A DNA stretch of 64,000 bases, from the NCBI RefSeq assembly GCF_014352875.1, contig NZ_CP060695.1, positions 2,201,501 through 2,265,500 of the forward strand, given 5' to 3'. Origin of the DNA: Polaribacter pectinis. GTDB taxonomy: Bacteria; Bacteroidota; Bacteroidia; Flavobacteriales; Flavobacteriaceae. Under the pieces are notes generated by a model. The model had not been told where the DNA came from, made no database searches, and saw only the letters and a list, made by a program, of their open reading frames with translations. The position numbers and the translations under genes are program-made. Position 1 is the stretch's first letter. Each line of letters starts with the position of its first letter. Below are positions 20,658 through 31,753 of the stretch, piece after piece.

Positions 20658-23600
20658 ATGAAATCCTACAAAAAAAACACTTTTTCAAAAGTATTAGCAA
20701 TTCTCATTTTTTGCTTTACATTAACTTTAAGTGCACAATTAAAACCTAAATTTAGTGCAGCAAAAGGTCCTACTCGTTTATCTGGGAGTCCAGCAAGTAA
20801 TACAGTTGGTGCTAAATACATTTATCAGAATGTAGTTGTAAATCAAGATGGAATTACAGTAGATGCAGTTGTAACTATTGTAAATATTTCACATGCAAAT
20901 ATTGGTGAAACTGATGAAAGTACTTACGGTTCGGATAATCGTTTTCAACCAACAACAAGTATAACTCAAGGTGGTGGTTATGTGGAATGGGAAATTAATT
21001 TTGTTGCAGACGGAACTGTAACTAATGCTTCAGATATAGGTACTCCTGTTGTTTTAAATAATTTTTCTGTTGAAGCAATTGATGTTGATGGTAGAGAATT
21101 TTTTAGTGCAGTTGTGGCAAAATCGTATGTTTTAGAAGGAGGAAATAATTCTCTTTTAACAGTTTCGCAACCACATGCTCCATTTACAAGATTTCAATCG
21201 CCTTCTGGAAGTATAAACGGAATTTCTACAAACCCAAGAGCAGTAGTAAGAATCGATTACGAAAATGTAAGTACAATTAGATTTAGAAATGGAGATGCAA
21301 CAACCTCTTCTTATGCAAGATTACATTCTGTAAGTTTTTTAAAAGAAATTAATTTTAGTAATCCACAAACTACAACTTTAAACACTGCCCCAACAGTTGT
21401 AGATAATTTAGGGAATACTATAAATATAGGCACAACTTTTTCTGGAAATATTTTAACGGGTGCAAATGATGTTGATGGAAATATAGACTTAACTACAGTG
21501 AAGTTAATTGATCCAAACAATACCGCTAACCAAGGAAAAGTAGGTTCACCTTTGGTAATTTCAAATGTGGGAACATACACAGTAACAAACAATGGTAGTT
21601 TTGTTTTTACACCAATAGTAACTTTTGCAGGTGATGCTTCTATAAAATTTACTGTTGAAGATACTTTAGGTTTGCACGCAGAAAACGGAACATTGGGTAT
21701 TTTAGTTATTGATAATGATAACGATAATGATGGAATTGGAGATACTATAGATTTAGATGATGACAATGACGGAATTTTAGACACCGTAGAAAATAATGGA
21801 ACAAATCCAATTCTTGATGCGAATAATAATGGAGTTATAGATTATAAAGATCCAGCAACTCCAGGGTTTATAGATACAAATTCAGATAATATAGATGACA
21901 GATTTGATATTGATAAAGATGGAAAAATAGACCAATTTGATACAGATTCAGATGGTGATGGTTGTCCGGATGTTAGAGAATCTTTACATGTAGAAAGTAC
22001 AGTAAAAGCTGGTGAAGTTCAAGGAACAGGTTATAGTTCTAACGGAAAAGTTAAAGGTTTTACAACAGCATATACAGGTACAAATGCAAATGTTGTAACG
22101 GCAGGTGTTGCAGAGGCTATAACAGCTCAACCAACTGATAAAACAATCATTTCTGGTGCTAACACATCATTTACAGTAGCAACTACTGGTAATGTTTTTC
22201 AATGGGAAGTTAGTTCTGATAATGGTACAAGTTTTCACACAATTTTAAACAATGGTGTTTATAGTGGAGTACATACAAATACTTTAAACATAACAGGGGT
22301 AACAGTTTCACAAAATAACTACTTATTTAGATTAAGAGTTTCTAAAACAGATTATGTATGTGAAGTAATTTCTAATCAGGCAAAATTAACGGTATCTTCT
22401 AACAATCCTCCAGTTGCAAATAGTTCTGCAATTACAGTTGCAGAAGAAAGCAAAAATACTGCATTAGGTTTAACAGCACCATCAGACCCAGATGGAAATA
22501 CATTAACAATTACAGTTACAGGTTTACCAACTTTAGGAGTTGTTAAAAAAGCAAACGGAACAGTTGTTGCAAATGGAGCAACGTTAACTTCTGCTGAATT
22601 AGTTGGTTTAATTTATGATGCACCAACTGCTTATAATGGTACAGACAATCCTGGAGATTTTACATATTCAGTTTCAGACGGAATTGCACCAGCAGTTTCT
22701 GGTGCTACTGATATTACAATAACAGCTGTAAATGACGCGCCAGTTGCAGTTGCAGATTCTGGAACAGCGGCAGAAGACAACCCTGTAAATATTGCCACTA
22801 TTAATGTAAATGATACAGATGAGGATGGAACAGTAGATCCTTCAACTATTATATTAATAGATCCAACAGATGCAACAAATACAGGGAAAACAGGAACTCC
22901 TTTAATTATTGCAGGAAAAGGAACTTATACTATTGATGCTTCAGGAAATTTAGTATTTACACCAGAAGCAAATTTTAACGGAACTGCTAATATTAAGTAT
23001 ACAATTAAAGATGATGCAGGGTTTACATCTAATGAAGCGCCATTAAATATTACTGTTACTCCGGTAAATGACAATCCAATTGCAAATCCTGATACAAATG
23101 CAACAACACAAAATGTTACTTTAAATGTGAATGCTGCACATGGAGTTTTAAAGAATGATTCTGATGTAGAATCATCAAGTTTAACTGTTTTAACTTTTGT
23201 AATTACTGGAGACGGTGCAACTTATAATGCCAACCAAACAGTAACAATTGCAGGTGTTGGAACTTTGAAAATAAATGCAAACGGAAGTTATGTTTTTGTG
23301 CCAAATAATGGTTATGCAGGTTTAATACCTGTGGTAACATATACTGTTTCTGATGGAACTGGAGGAACTGCTTCATCAACCTTAACGATTACGATTAAAG
23401 TTGATTCAGATTCAGATGGAATTCCAGATGTAATAGATTTAGATGATGACAATGATGGAATTTTAGATACACAAGAAACTCCAGGAAATGTAAATCCTGA
23501 TGCAGATTCAGACACAGATGGAACACCAGATTATAAAGATCCAGATTACGGAACTTTAAACGCAAGCGGAATTGTTTCAACTTTTGATAGAGATTCTGAC

Positions 23601-26600
23601 GGAAAACCAGATCATCAAGATACAGATTCAGATAATGACGGTTGTCCAGATGTTAAAGAAGCTGGTCATACAGAAAGTACTACAAAACCAGGAGAAGTTA
23701 ATGGAACAGGAATTGGTGTAGATGGTAAAGTTACCGGTTTTGCGACTGCTTATACAGGTACAAACATCAACGTAACTACTGCAGGTACAGCAGTTGTTGT
23801 GAGTTCTCAACCAACAAATAAAACAGTATTTGTAGGTGCAAGTACAACTTTTGAAGCTACTTCTACAGGTTCAGTTTTTCAATGGCAACAAAGCACAGAT
23901 AATGGCGCAACTTTTACAAATATTGCAAATGGCGGAAAATATGCAGGTGCAACTACAAAGAAATTAACGGTTTCTAATATTGCAATTACAGAGAATAATT
24001 ATTTATATAGAGTTGTAATTTCTAAAGCAGATTATGTTTGTAGCACAATTTCAGATGCAGGAAAATTATCAGTTAATAATACTCCACCAGTTGCTTTAGA
24101 TGATTTAGGAAACTCAACTCCAGAAGATACACCAATTACAATTCCAACAATTGCAGGGAATGACACAGATTCTGATGGAGCAATCGTTCCATCAACAATT
24201 ATTTTAATTGATCCAAATAATCCTGCAAATACAGGAAAATCAGGAACTCCATTAGTAATTGCAGGAAAAGGAACTTATACAGTAGACCCACAAGGTAACG
24301 TAGTTTTTACACCTATTGCCAACTTTAATGGAACTGCAGATATAAAATATACGGTAAAAGATACTCGAAACATTACTTCAAATGAAGGAACGGTTGGTAT
24401 TTCTGTTTCGGTTGTAAATGATGCACCTATTGCCAATAATGTTTCAGGAACAATTAATGAAGGAGATGTTTTAACACTTAATACAATTACATCAAATGAT
24501 ACGGATGTAGATGGAACCATAGATACAACGTCTATCATTTTAATAGATCCAAATAATCCTGCAAATGTAGGAATGACAGGAAATCCGTTAGTAATTGCAA
24601 ATGTAGGAACTTATACAGTTACTGGTTCAGGAACATTGGTTTTTACACCAGTTGCAAACTATTATGGAAATCCGAATATCAATTATACCGTAAAAGATAA
24701 TTTAGGTTTAATTTCAAATACAGCAATTATTAATATAACAGTAAATGCTGTTAATGATGCACCAATTGCAAATCCAGATACAGCTACAACACCAGAAGAT
24801 GTTACCTTAAACATTACAACAGTTGATGGTTTGTTAAAAAACGATACAGATGTAGATGGTAACACAATGATTGTTACCAAATTCGTTGTTGAAGGAGTTT
24901 CAGTTACTGTAGACCCGAATATTGGAGGAAAAAGAACAATTGCTAATAAAGGAGAATTAACAATTAGAAGAGATGGAAGTTTTGCTTTTGTACCTGTTTT
25001 AAATTTCCACGGAACAATTCCGCAAGTAATGTACACTGTTTCTGATGGTGTAAATACAGCAACAAGCACTTTAGATATTACAGTTTCTGATGTAGATGAT
25101 GCACCAATAGCAAATCCAGATGCAAATACAACCAACGAAGATGTTATTTTAAATGTTTCTGCTTCAAACGGAGTTTTAAAAAACGATACGGATATTGATG
25201 TAGGAACAACTTTAGTAGTTTCAAGTTTTATTATTGATGGAATTGCAGGAACTACAAATGCAAATGGTACAGTAACAATTCCAAATGTTGGAACTTTAAA
25301 ATTAAGTGCAAACGGAAGTTATACCTATACACCTTTTGCTAATTTTAATGGCAATGTTCCTCAAGTAACGTATACAATTTCAGACGGAATATTAACAGCA
25401 ACAAGTACATTAGATATTACTGTAATTCAAGTAAATGATGCGCCAATTGCTTTGCCAGATACAAATACTACAAATGAAAATACAACCTTAACAGTTGCAG
25501 AAGTAGATGGTTTATTAAAGAATGATAATGATCCTGATGGACATGGAATAAACATAATTCAATTTGTTGTAGAAGGAGTAGTTGTTGATGTTCCAGTTGA
25601 TGATCCAGCAGGAGCTTCAACATTAATTCCAGGAAAAGGAACGTTAACAATCACAAGAAATGGTAGTTATACTTTTGTACCAGTTACTAACTTTAACGGA
25701 AAAGTACCTCAAATACATTATACTATTACAGATGATGTTAATACAGCAAATGCAACTTTAGATATTACTGTAAATGCTGTAAATGATGCCCCAATTGCAA
25801 ATCCTGATACAAATGTTACTAATGAAGACATTACATTAACTGTTTCTGCTCTAAATGGAGTTTTAAAAAATGATACAGATGTTGATGAAGGAACCACCTT
25901 AAATATAGTAAGTTTTGCAATCAACGGAATTGCAGGTACAACAAATGCAGGTACAACTGCAACAATTCCTACTATTGGAACTTTAAAAATGAATGCTGAT
26001 GGAAGTTATGTTTTTTCTCCAGCATTAAATTATAACGGAGCTGTACCACAAGTTACATACACTGTTTCTGATGGAACGCTAACAGCAAGTTCAACTTTTG
26101 ATATTACAGTAAACCCAATAGATGATGCACCAGTTGCAAATCCGGATACGAATTCTGTAAATGAAGATACAACCTTAACAGTTTTAGCTGCTAATGGTTT
26201 ATTAACTAATGATACAGATATAGAAAACGATCCTTTAACAGTTAGAAAGTTTGTTGTAAACGGAACAACAGTTCCTGTAAATGCTACAACTGGCGGAACC
26301 ACTACAATTCCAGGAAAAGGAGATTTAACTATTAAAGCTGACGGAAGTTACACGTTTGTACCAGTTGCCAATTTTAACGGTGCTGTTCCTCAAATTGTGT
26401 ACACCATTTCTGATGGTTCAAAAACAGCAAATAATACTTTAGAATTAACAGTAAACCCAATAAATGATGCGCCAATTGCAACCAATGATGTTGCAGGTAC
26501 AGATCCTGGTGTTGCCGTTAAAATTCCAGTTTTATCAAATGATACTGATATAGATGGAGACGTTTTAACAGTAAGCAATATTACAGTTGCTCCTACAAGA

Positions 26601-29600
26601 GGAACTGCAGTTATAAATGCTGATGGAACAATAACCTACACACCAAATGCAGGAGTAACAAATGGAACAGATACATTTACTTATGAAATTTCTGATGGAA
26701 ATGGAAACAATATAACAGCAGTTGTAAATATTTCAATTCCTGTTTCGCCATTTCCACCAGTTGCAAATGCAGATACAAATTCTGTTGATGAAGACACAAC
26801 TTTAACGGTTACTGAAGCAAATGGAGTTTTAAAAAATGATACAGATGGTAATTTAGATCATTTAACTTTAGTTAGTTTTATTATAGACGGAGCTGCCGGT
26901 ACAAACAATGCAGGAGATTTAGTTGCAATTCCAAATGTTGGAAACATTAAATTAAATTTTGATGGAAGTTATGTATTTACACCAGTTCCTAATTTTAACG
27001 GAAATGTTCCAGATATTACCTACACAATTACAGATGGAACTGCTACTGCAAATGCAAGTACTACTTTAAAAATAACTGTAAATCCTGTAAACGATCATCC
27101 AGTTTTAGTAGCAGATGTAAATTCAACAACCGAAAACACACCATTAAATGTAGCTGCTGCAAATGGAGTTTTAGCAAATGATACAGATATTGATGGCGAT
27201 GCAGAACACGTTACTCAGTTTGCAATAAACGGAACAACATATCTTGTTGGAACAACTGCAAATATTACAAAAGGTTCAATTCACATTAATGCAGATGGAG
27301 GTTACGTATTTACCCCAGCAACTAATTTTAACGGAGCTTTTCCACAGGTAACATACACAATGACTGATGGAACTGATATTTTAAGCAGCACATTAGACAT
27401 TACAGTTGGTGCAGTAAATGATGCACCTGTTGCAGTAAAAGACACAAATTCAACAAATGAAGATACGTTACTAACAGTTGTTGCTTCAAATGGAATTTTA
27501 AAAAATGATTCTGATGTAGATGGAGATGCAATTACAGTGAGCGCAATTTCAATTGGTGGAACTGTAAGAACAGTAGGTACAGATATCAACTTAACAGAAG
27601 GGGTTTTAAATTTAAAAACTGATGGAAGTTACACATTTACACCAACACATGATTTTAACGGAAACGTACCACAAGTTACCTATACAATTTCAGACGGAAA
27701 TTTAACAGCAAGTTCAACATTAGATATTACTGTTATTCCAGTAAATGATGCACCATTAGCTGTGGCAGATTTTGGTGCAACAAATGAAGATGTAGTTTTA
27801 ACAGTTTCTGCGGAAAACGGAATTTTAAGCAACGATTCTGATGTTGATGGAAATTCATTAACCGTAACCAAAACAATAACACAAGTTTCTATTGGAACAA
27901 CAACGTATAATGCAGGTGAAACAGCTCATTTAACAGAAGGAAATTTAGTTGTAAATTCAGACGGAAGTTATACTTTTTATCCGGCATTTCATTTTCACGG
28001 AAACGTGCCACAAGTCCATTATGTAGTTTCAGATGGCGAGCTAACATCAAGTTCTACGTTAGATATTACCGTAAATGCTGTAAATGATGGACCTACTGCA
28101 GTACCAGACACAAATAGTACAAATGAAGATACTATTTTAAATGTAGTTGCAGCAAATGGTGTTTTAAAGAATGATACTGATGAGGAAAATCTTCCATTAT
28201 CGGTTACTAAATTCCAAATTAATGGAACCGATACTAATGCAGGAACAACAGCAACAATAACTGAAGGGACTGTAAAATTAAATGCAGATGGAAGTTATGT
28301 GTATACACCGGCGTCACATTTCCACGGTAATGTTCCTCAAATTACTTATACTGTTACTGATGGAGATAAAACAGCATCATCAACATTAGATATTACAGTA
28401 ATTGAAGTAAATGATGTTCCTGTTGCAGTAGCAGACACAAACAGCACAAATGAAGATACACCATTAAATGTATTAGCTGCTGATGGAGTTTTAAAGAACG
28501 ATTCTGATCCAGAAAATCATGCTTTAAATGTTTTAAATTTTGAAGTTAACGGAATACCTTATAATGCAGGAGCAACTGCAACACTTACAGAAGGAACTGT
28601 TAGAATTAATCAAGATGGAAGTTACGTTTACACTCCAGCATTGCATTTTAAAGGAACTGTTCCTGTAATTACATATACAATTTCAGATCAAGTTCATACA
28701 GCTCATAGCACATTAACAATAACTGTTGATAATGTAAATGATGTACCAATTGCTTATGCAGATACAAACAGTACAAATGAAGACACCATTTTAAATATTG
28801 ATGTAGCAAATGGAGTTCTTAAAAATGATTCTGATTCAGATGGGGATACTATAACAGTAACAAAATTCCAAATTAACGGAACAGATTTTAATGCAGGAAC
28901 AACTGCAACAATTACAGAAGGAACTATCAAAATAAATGCAGATGGAAGTTATGTGTACACACCAGCTTCACATTTTGTAGGAACTGTCCCTCAAGTTATG
29001 TATACTATTTCAGATGGAGTTCTTACAGCAACAGCAACATTAGATATTACAGTTTCCAATATAAATGATACACCAACTATAATTGCAGATACAAATACAA
29101 CTTTAGAAGATACTCCTTTAACTGTTTCAGCAGCAAATGGAGTTTTAAATAATGATACAGATTTAGATGGAGATGTAATTACCGTTTCTCAATTTACAAT
29201 TAATGGTACAAATTATCTAGCAGGAACTTCTGCAACAATTGCTTCGGGAGTTGTAAAATTAAATGCTGATGGAAGTTATACGTACACACCAACATTAAAC
29301 TATAACGGAACTGTACCAACAATTACTTATACAGTAACAGATGGAACAAATACTGCGCATACAACATTAACAATTACAGTAACTTCTGTAGATGATAATC
29401 CTGTTGCAGTAGATGATACAGCAGCAACAGACCCAAATACACCTAAAGATATTCCTGTGTTAACAAATGATACAGATATAGATGGAGATGTTTTATCAGT
29501 AAGTGCAATTACAATTCAACCAACAAAAGGTGCAGCAGTAATTAATGCAAACGGAACGATAAAATATACTCCAGGAGCAGGATTTAATAATGGTTCAGAT

Positions 29601-30284
29601 ATTTTTACCTACCAAGTTTCTGATGGACAAGGAGGTTTTGATACAGCAGTTGTAACAGTTGTTGTTCCTAAATCTTCTTTTGCACCAATTGCGAATCCAG
29701 ATACAAATATTACTGATGAAGAGGTTACGTTAACTGTTGCAGATGGTGATGCAAAAAGCATCATCAAAAATGATACAGATGCAAATTTAGACCCAATAAC
29801 GGTTGTTAATTTTACAATCGGTGGCGTTACTAAAATTGCTGGTCAAACTACAGTGGTTACAGAAGGTTCTATAACTGTAAATGTAAATGGAGGTTATGTT
29901 TTTATACCAACACCAAACTTTAATGGTAAAGTTCCTGAAATTCAATATGAAATTTCAGACGGAACTGTATCAGCAAATGCAACAAGTACTTTAAACATTA
30001 CAGTAAATCCTGCAAATGATGCACCAATTGCAAATACAGATTCTAAAACAATTAATGAAGATGAAGTTTTAACAGTTTCTGCAACAGATGGATTGTTAAT
30101 GAATGATACAGATATTGATGGAGATGTTTTATCAGTAAAAGAATTCAAAATAGGAATTACTACTTATCAAAAAGGAGAAGTTGCCCATTTAACACAAGGT
30201 AATTTGTTAATACTTGCAGATGGAGGTTACACATTTACACCAACAAAAGATTGTTATTCTTATCTTTTGCTATACTTCTTGTAA
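20658..30284 (+). CDS. Giant cadherin/VCBS-like adhesin, 3'-truncated at a junction
   Basis: The protein has 3208 residues and a signal peptide (ILIFCFTLTLSAQ). After a unique N-terminal domain (to about residue 235) come two short DxDxDG calcium-binding stretches (about residues 348-434 and 914-994). A long series of roughly 95-100-residue cadherin-like modules follows, typified by NDAPIANPDTN, ANGVLKNDTD, DGSYVYTP and VTYTISDG ... LDITV. Such chains are calcium-stabilised surface adhesins. The last module stops abruptly: GGYTFTPTKD is followed by ten unrelated residues and a stop, without the sorting domain a T9SS adhesin needs. The frame change coincides with the end of an equally truncated gene on the other strand, so this is a broken gene or a misassembly. 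Without its anchor the product is probably non-functional on the surface. Confidence 0.8.
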   Translation: MKSYKKNTFSKVLAILIFCFTLTLSAQLKPKFSAAKGPTRLSGSPASNTVGAKYIYQNVVVNQDGITVDAVVTIVNISHANIGETDESTYGSDNRFQPTTSITQGGGYVEWEINFVADGTVTNASDIGTPVVLNNFSVEAIDVDGREFFSAVVAKSYVLEGGNNSLLTVSQPHAPFTRFQSPSGSINGISTNPRAVVRIDYENVSTIRFRNGDATTSSYARLHSVSFLKEINFSNPQTTTLNTAPTVVDNLGNTINIGTTFSGNILTGANDVDGNIDLTTVKLIDPNNTANQGKVGSPLVISNVGTYTVTNNGSFVFTPIVTFAGDASIKFTVEDTLGLHAENGTLGILVIDNDNDNDGIGDTIDLDDDNDGILDTVENNGTNPILDANNNGVIDYKDPATPGFIDTNSDNIDDRFDIDKDGKIDQFDTDSDGDGCPDVRESLHVESTVKAGEVQGTGYSSNGKVKGFTTAYTGTNANVVTAGVAEAITAQPTDKTIISGANTSFTVATTGNVFQWEVSSDNGTSFHTILNNGVYSGVHTNTLNITGVTVSQNNYLFRLRVSKTDYVCEVISNQAKLTVSSNNPPVANSSAITVAEESKNTALGLTAPSDPDGNTLTITVTGLPTLGVVKKANGTVVANGATLTSAELVGLIYDAPTAYNGTDNPGDFTYSVSDGIAPAVSGATDITITAVNDAPVAVADSGTAAEDNPVNIATINVNDTDEDGTVDPSTIILIDPTDATNTGKTGTPLIIAGKGTYTIDASGNLVFTPEANFNGTANIKYTIKDDAGFTSNEAPLNITVTPVNDNPIANPDTNATTQNVTLNVNAAHGVLKNDSDVESSSLTVLTFVITGDGATYNANQTVTIAGVGTLKINANGSYVFVPNNGYAGLIPVVTYTVSDGTGGTASSTLTITIKVDSDSDGIPDVIDLDDDNDGILDTQETPGNVNPDADSDTDGTPDYKDPDYGTLNASGIVSTFDRDSDGKPDHQDTDSDNDGCPDVKEAGHTESTTKPGEVNGTGIGVDGKVTGFATAYTGTNINVTTAGTAVVVSSQPTNKTVFVGASTTFEATSTGSVFQWQQSTDNGATFTNIANGGKYAGATTKKLTVSNIAITENNYLYRVVISKADYVCSTISDAGKLSVNNTPPVALDDLGNSTPEDTPITIPTIAGNDTDSDGAIVPSTIILIDPNNPANTGKSGTPLVIAGKGTYTVDPQGNVVFTPIANFNGTADIKYTVKDTRNITSNEGTVGISVSVVNDAPIANNVSGTINEGDVLTLNTITSNDTDVDGTIDTTSIILIDPNNPANVGMTGNPLVIANVGTYTVTGSGTLVFTPVANYYGNPNINYTVKDNLGLISNTAIINITVNAVNDAPIANPDTATTPEDVTLNITTVDGLLKNDTDVDGNTMIVTKFVVEGVSVTVDPNIGGKRTIANKGELTIRRDGSFAFVPVLNFHGTIPQVMYTVSDGVNTATSTLDITVSDVDDAPIANPDANTTNEDVILNVSASNGVLKNDTDIDVGTTLVVSSFIIDGIAGTTNANGTVTIPNVGTLKLSANGSYTYTPFANFNGNVPQVTYTISDGILTATSTLDITVIQVNDAPIALPDTNTTNENTTLTVAEVDGLLKNDNDPDGHGINIIQFVVEGVVVDVPVDDPAGASTLIPGKGTLTITRNGSYTFVPVTNFNGKVPQIHYTITDDVNTANATLDITVNAVNDAPIANPDTNVTNEDITLTVSALNGVLKNDTDVDEGTTLNIVSFAINGIAGTTNAGTTATIPTIGTLKMNADGSYVFSPALNYNGAVPQVTYTVSDGTLTASSTFDITVNPIDDAPVANPDTNSVNEDTTLTVLAANGLLTNDTDIENDPLTVRKFVVNGTTVPVNATTGGTTTIPGKGDLTIKADGSYTFVPVANFNGAVPQIVYTISDGSKTANNTLELTVNPINDAPIATNDVAGTDPGVAVKIPVLSNDTDIDGDVLTVSNITVAPTRGTAVINADGTITYTPNAGVTNGTDTFTYEISDGNGNNITAVVNISIPVSPFPPVANADTNSVDEDTTLTVTEANGVLKNDTDGNLDHLTLVSFIIDGAAGTNNAGDLVAIPNVGNIKLNFDGSYVFTPVPNFNGNVPDITYTITDGTATANASTTLKITVNPVNDHPVLVADVNSTTENTPLNVAAANGVLANDTDIDGDAEHVTQFAINGTTYLVGTTANITKGSIHINADGGYVFTPATNFNGAFPQVTYTMTDGTDILSSTLDITVGAVNDAPVAVKDTNSTNEDTLLTVVASNGILKNDSDVDGDAITVSAISIGGTVRTVGTDINLTEGVLNLKTDGSYTFTPTHDFNGNVPQVTYTISDGNLTASSTLDITVIPVNDAPLAVADFGATNEDVVLTVSAENGILSNDSDVDGNSLTVTKTITQVSIGTTTYNAGETAHLTEGNLVVNSDGSYTFYPAFHFHGNVPQVHYVVSDGELTSSSTLDITVNAVNDGPTAVPDTNSTNEDTILNVVAANGVLKNDTDEENLPLSVTKFQINGTDTNAGTTATITEGTVKLNADGSYVYTPASHFHGNVPQITYTVTDGDKTASSTLDITVIEVNDVPVAVADTNSTNEDTPLNVLAADGVLKNDSDPENHALNVLNFEVNGIPYNAGATATLTEGTVRINQDGSYVYTPALHFKGTVPVITYTISDQVHTAHSTLTITVDNVNDVPIAYADTNSTNEDTILNIDVANGVLKNDSDSDGDTITVTKFQINGTDFNAGTTATITEGTIKINADGSYVYTPASHFVGTVPQVMYTISDGVLTATATLDITVSNINDTPTIIADTNTTLEDTPLTVSAANGVLNNDTDLDGDVITVSQFTINGTNYLAGTSATIASGVVKLNADGSYTYTPTLNYNGTVPTITYTVTDGTNTAHTTLTITVTSVDDNPVAVDDTAATDPNTPKDIPVLTNDTDIDGDVLSVSAITIQPTKGAAVINANGTIKYTPGAGFNNGSDIFTYQVSDGQGGFDTAVVTVVVPKSSFAPIANPDTNITDEEVTLTVADGDAKSIIKNDTDANLDPITVVNFTIGGVTKIAGQTTVVTEGSITVNVNGGYVFIPTPNFNGKVPEIQYEISDGTVSANATSTLNITVNPANDAPIANTDSKTINEDEVLTVSATDGLLMNDTDIDGDVLSVKEFKIGITTYQKGEVAHLTQGNLLILADGGYTFTPTKDCYSYLLLYFL

Positions 30285-31311
30285 AGTTGTTAGAAAGGCT
30301 ATTAATATTATTTAATTGATGTTGAATTTTATAAAAAGGAAGTTTTTTAGGGTTAAAATAGTTTATACCACCACCATAAGTGGCTACCCATAAAATACCA
30401 TCTTTACTTAACTCCAAATCATATATTCCGTTACTAGAAATTGAAGTAGGATTATTGGAGTTTTGTATAAAATGATTTAAGGTTTTATTTTGTGCATCTA
30501 AATGATAGATTCCATCTCCATCTGTAGCAACATAAATACTTTCACTATCTTTTGCAATAATATCTTTTATAGGATTTTTAAAATCTCTTAAAACCTTATT
30601 AAAAGACACTTCATTTAACATTATCTTTAAATTGAAAACCACACCTTGTTTTGTGCCAACATATACAGTATTTCTTACACTACTTAAATGATATATATTT
30701 TTAAGTGCTGAATCTAAATCAATTTCTTGTATATTATTCTTACTAATATTATAAATAAAAAGCCCTTTTTCTGTACCAAAAAATATTTTATTAGAAGCTA
30801 TTGTTAAAGCTTCAATAGGTTCTTCAAATTTTTTAAGATTTAATTCTTGTGTTTTTGTATTATATTCCCACAAACCATTAAAAGCACCAATCCAAATATT
30901 TCCTTCAGAATCCTCATCAATACTAGTAATTAGAGAAGGATTTATATTATTTTTATTCTGAATTAAATCAAATTTATCTAACTCTTTATTATACAAACAA
31001 ACTCCTTTCTCTAAACCAGCCCAAATATTATTTTTACTATCAATAAAAATTTCTGTTGTTCTATTACTTAATGTTTCTGGTAATCCATTATAAGTATTAT
31101 AGTTTTTGTAGTTAACAGAATTATGCTTTAGAATACCTTCTTCAGAACCAATCCAAACATTCCCATCTTTGTCTTGCTTAATTGCATAGGTAATACTTTG
31201 AGTGGAAGCATTTTCTCCTGACAACTGTAAAAATTCTACTGTGTTTTGTGCAATTACAGTTTGAAAGAAAATAAATGTAAAAAAAGAAAATAATTTTAAT
31301 TTAAAATTCAA
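30235..31311 (-). pseudogene. Beta-propeller sensor gene fragment (two-component regulator propeller repeats)
   Basis: The product has 358 residues with a signal peptide (FFTFIFFQTVIAQ) and at least five propeller repeats of the kind KDGNVWIGSEEGILKHN, KNNIWAGLEKGV and EGNIWIGAFNGLWEYN. These repeats form the periplasmic sensor of Bacteroidota hybrid two-component systems and related HTH regulators, whose full length is usually 900-1400 residues. Here the chain ends just after NNFTRSIAKDKNNNL, in the middle of a repeat, with no membrane span, kinase or DNA-binding domain. Its last 50 bp overlap the truncated adhesin. The start appears to be TTG at 31311, since no in-frame ATG precedes the signal peptide. 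I read it as the 5' part of a sensor gene cut by a rearrangement. Confidence 0.7.
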
Positions 31312-31753
31312 TTTTTGTTGATTTTAGAAGTAAAAATAATAAATATTAAATGATTTACTAATTAATACATCCTTTATTATGCTCTAAAAGAAAAGCCACA
31401 TTATTTTTAATAAAATCTTTTAACTAAATTTCAGTTAAAAAATCATAAGGAAAACTTCAAATTTCAGGAGTTATAACATACTCTACTCTTATCTCTAGAG
31501 TTTTACTCATAAAGTATAACCTATAATTTATGTTGAAATATGAAAATTGAAGACATAAAAAAGCTAAAAAGTTACCTCGCATTAAATAAATATAATTTTA
31601 CTTTTTTTCAAAAAATAATTTGATGATGAAACATTCTGCATCTAATTATTTATTATCAGTACTTCGCTTAAAAAACACTCTTTAAAAATATTTTGATACC
31701 AAAAAACAAATAATTAATTCTTTTTTATTAAATTTAAGAGCTATACAAAAAGA
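31312..31753. other. Intergenic region upstream of the recombinase
   Basis: This AT-rich 442-bp stretch has no convincing gene and no clear TAnnTTTG promoter. It separates the broken sensor gene from the recombinase. I see no attC-like palindrome here, so the array does not extend to this side. Confidence 0.5.

Noticed and set aside
31540..31623. Short open frame of 27 codons upstream of the recombinase
   Set aside because: It has no recognisable motif and no clear start signal, and such frames are common by chance in AT-rich DNA.
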